In this document: piece by piece, positions 5,883 to 7,267 of the stretch
Layout: every line of letters starts with the position of its first letter
Numbering within the stretch: position 1 is the stretch's first letter
NCBI GenBank assembly: GCA_029059365.1
Contig: JAIDVZ010000045.1
Coordinates: 1 to 7,267 of the forward strand
DNA from: Opitutales bacterium
GTDB taxonomy: Bacteria > Verrucomicrobiota > Verrucomicrobiia > Opitutales > JAIRKQ01
Reading direction: 5' to 3'
Length of the DNA stretch: 7,267 nucleotides
Position numbers and translations under genes: made by a program
The notes under the pieces: model-generated
Told to the model about the DNA's origin: nothing
The model's input: the letters and a program-made list of their open reading frames with translations, nothing else
The model's database searches: none

Positions 5883-7234
5883 TGAGAAAAGAGATAAAGG
5901 CGATAAACAATACACGTTCTTCGGTGCTCTACCATTTTGATGCTGAGGAATTTTCTACAGAAAAAAATAAAGTGGTGGCCGAGTATTGTACCAGTGTGGC
6001 TGTCCCAGGATTTCGAAAAGGTAAAGCCCCCAAGGGCCTAATTTTATCGAAATTTGGAAATGATATCGATTCTCGTGCACGTTCAGTTTTGATAAATAAA
6101 TCTCTCGAAGATGCGGAAAAATCGAAACAGGAGCTGCATCTACTCGTGGTTACTGATTTTTCGGTGGACAAGGAGGAAGATGGCATTGCCGTTAAATTGA
6201 TTTATGATCTGCAGCCGGATATTAAACTTCCAGATTACAAATCCATAAAGTTAGATCCATTCTCTTCGGACGTAAGTGAGAAAGAGATTGAAGATGAGTT
6301 TGTCCGTATAAAGAAACAACATTCGCGGTATATTCCAGTGGATCGTGAAGTTAAGCCTGGTGACTATGTGAAGGTCAATTACGAGGGAATTTTGCGGGGT
6401 GGTTCGAAAATTGCAGATGTTGTTTCAGATCACAAAATTTGGGGGAAACAGACTGGTACTTGGGAAGAGGCTGGGAATAAGGATGTTCCTGGTGTACAAG
6501 CAGTTATCCAAGGTGTTATCGGACATAAAGTAGGAGATAAAGGTAGCGGCAAAGAAACGTTCCCTAAAGACTTCAGTGTGCCAGAATTGGCCGGCAAAAA
6601 GGCAACCTATGATTTTGAAGTTTTGGATGTACGTGAACGTGTGGATCCGGAGTTGAATGAGGAGTTTTTTAAGCAGTATGGTGTTACAAATGCTACTGAA
6701 TTAAAAAATAGAATTCGGGAATCAATCGCACAGCACAAAACTACACAAGGGTTGGTTAAACAGCGCGATCAAATTATGAAATTTTTGGCAAATGCTGCTG
6801 ATTTTGAACTCCCAGAAAGCGTGCTTAAGCGTGAGATCCAGTCATTGGCACAGATGTTTGTTGATTCACAAGTACGCGGAGGAGCATCGGTCAAGACAAT
6901 TGAGGGGCATATTGGTGAAATATCAGAAAATTTGACTCCACTCGCTGGTGAACGTGGAAAATCAGGGATGATGTTGGATAAAATCGCTGAGGTTGAGAAA
7001 ATTGCGATCGACAATAAGGATGTTGAAGCGATGATTTGGCAAGATTGTATGCTCAAAAAATTGAACGTAAATCAGTATGTCAATAGCCTCCAAAAGGATC
7101 GTAATTTGTTGATTGATCTGCGTTCACGTACGTTGCATGGGAAGGTACTTGATTTTTTGGTGAAGTTGAATTCGCAAGAGGCGGCTGATACCACAAAAAT
7201 TAGTAAGAAGAAATCCGAAAAAGCAGGAAAATAG
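5882..7234 (+). CDS. tig: Trigger factor, ribosome-associated chaperone
   Basis: Trigger factor binds the ribosome near the peptide exit and shields emerging chains. The 450-residue product has the three expected parts. The N-terminal ribosome-binding domain (1 to about 118) carries the signature GFRKGKAP at 43-50. The FKBP-like domain (about 155-250) starts GDYVKVNYEGILRGG and runs to FEVLDVRERVDPELN. The C-terminal helical chaperone domain runs from about 255 to 435, and the tail is lysine-rich (SKKKSEKAGK). The central domain has a longer loop than the E. coli protein and lacks several of its aromatic pocket residues (see findings). The GTG start is supported because the N-terminal domain begins immediately; there is no clear Shine-Dalgarno sequence, only a GGG about nine bases upstream. 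In many bacteria clpP follows tig; here only 33 bases remain after the stop, too few to tell. Confidence 0.93.
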   Translation: MRKEIKAINNTRSSVLYHFDAEEFSTEKNKVVAEYCTSVAVPGFRKGKAPKGLILSKFGNDIDSRARSVLINKSLEDAEKSKQELHLLVVTDFSVDKEEDGIAVKLIYDLQPDIKLPDYKSIKLDPFSSDVSEKEIEDEFVRIKKQHSRYIPVDREVKPGDYVKVNYEGILRGGSKIADVVSDHKIWGKQTGTWEEAGNKDVPGVQAVIQGVIGHKVGDKGSGKETFPKDFSVPELAGKKATYDFEVLDVRERVDPELNEEFFKQYGVTNATELKNRIRESIAQHKTTQGLVKQRDQIMKFLANAADFELPESVLKREIQSLAQMFVDSQVRGGASVKTIEGHIGEISENLTPLAGERGKSGMMLDKIAEVEKIAIDNKDVEAMIWQDCMLKKLNVNQYVNSLQKDRNLLIDLRSRTLHGKVLDFLVKLNSQEAADTTKISKKKSEKAGK

Positions 7235-7267
7235 CCGATAAATTTTGCTGCTTGCCTTGTGCAAATT

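Noticed and set aside
7241..7267. Near-dyad AATTTTGC ... GCAAATT after tig, possible terminator
   Set aside because: The stem is short with a bulge, no T-run is visible, and the window ends there, so it cannot be judged.

Overview
The window is about 7.3 kb of moderately AT-rich bacterial chromosome carrying housekeeping and envelope genes. It looks Gram-negative: it has a Pal-type peptidoglycan-binding lipoprotein and a secreted beta-barrel protein ending in an aromatic residue. From memory of the families, the GAPDH sequence and the trigger factor with an enlarged central domain look most like Verrucomicrobiota, perhaps Opitutales. That placement is an impression and no search was run. I see no mobile element, CRISPR array, rRNA, tRNA or phage gene.

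Layout. Bases 2-199 are the 3' end of a gene whose tail resembles the C-terminus of NuoG-like molybdopterin oxidoreductases. A non-coding gap (200-392) holds two perfect dyads. Next come a class II tRNA nucleotidyltransferase with an HD domain (cca, 393-1844) and, directly behind it, a Pal/OmpA-like lipoprotein (pal), both on the plus strand. A 12-membrane-span-class ion or amino-acid antiporter (2427-3770, minus strand) converges on pal with only 15 bases between the stop codons. It diverges from the glyceraldehyde-3-phosphate dehydrogenase gene (gap, 3895-4920) across a 124-base control region. gap ends in a strong intrinsic terminator. An outer-membrane beta-barrel gene (4977-5807) begins on the base immediately after the terminator T-run. 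Trigger factor (tig, 5882-7234) follows; the window ends 33 bases beyond it.

How the genes relate. They do not form one pathway. cca (tRNA 3'-end maturation) and tig (nascent-chain folding) serve translation, gap serves glycolysis, pal and the barrel protein belong to the outer membrane, and the antiporter is an inner-membrane carrier. cca-pal could be co-transcribed. gap, the barrel gene and tig each appear able to have their own promoter. Of six visible gene starts, only gap has a well-placed Shine-Dalgarno sequence. The most interesting signals are therefore in initiation: the barrel gene starting on the terminator edge, and the tig start codon lying in a possible leader hairpin. I did not find a convincing previously undescribed system in this window.
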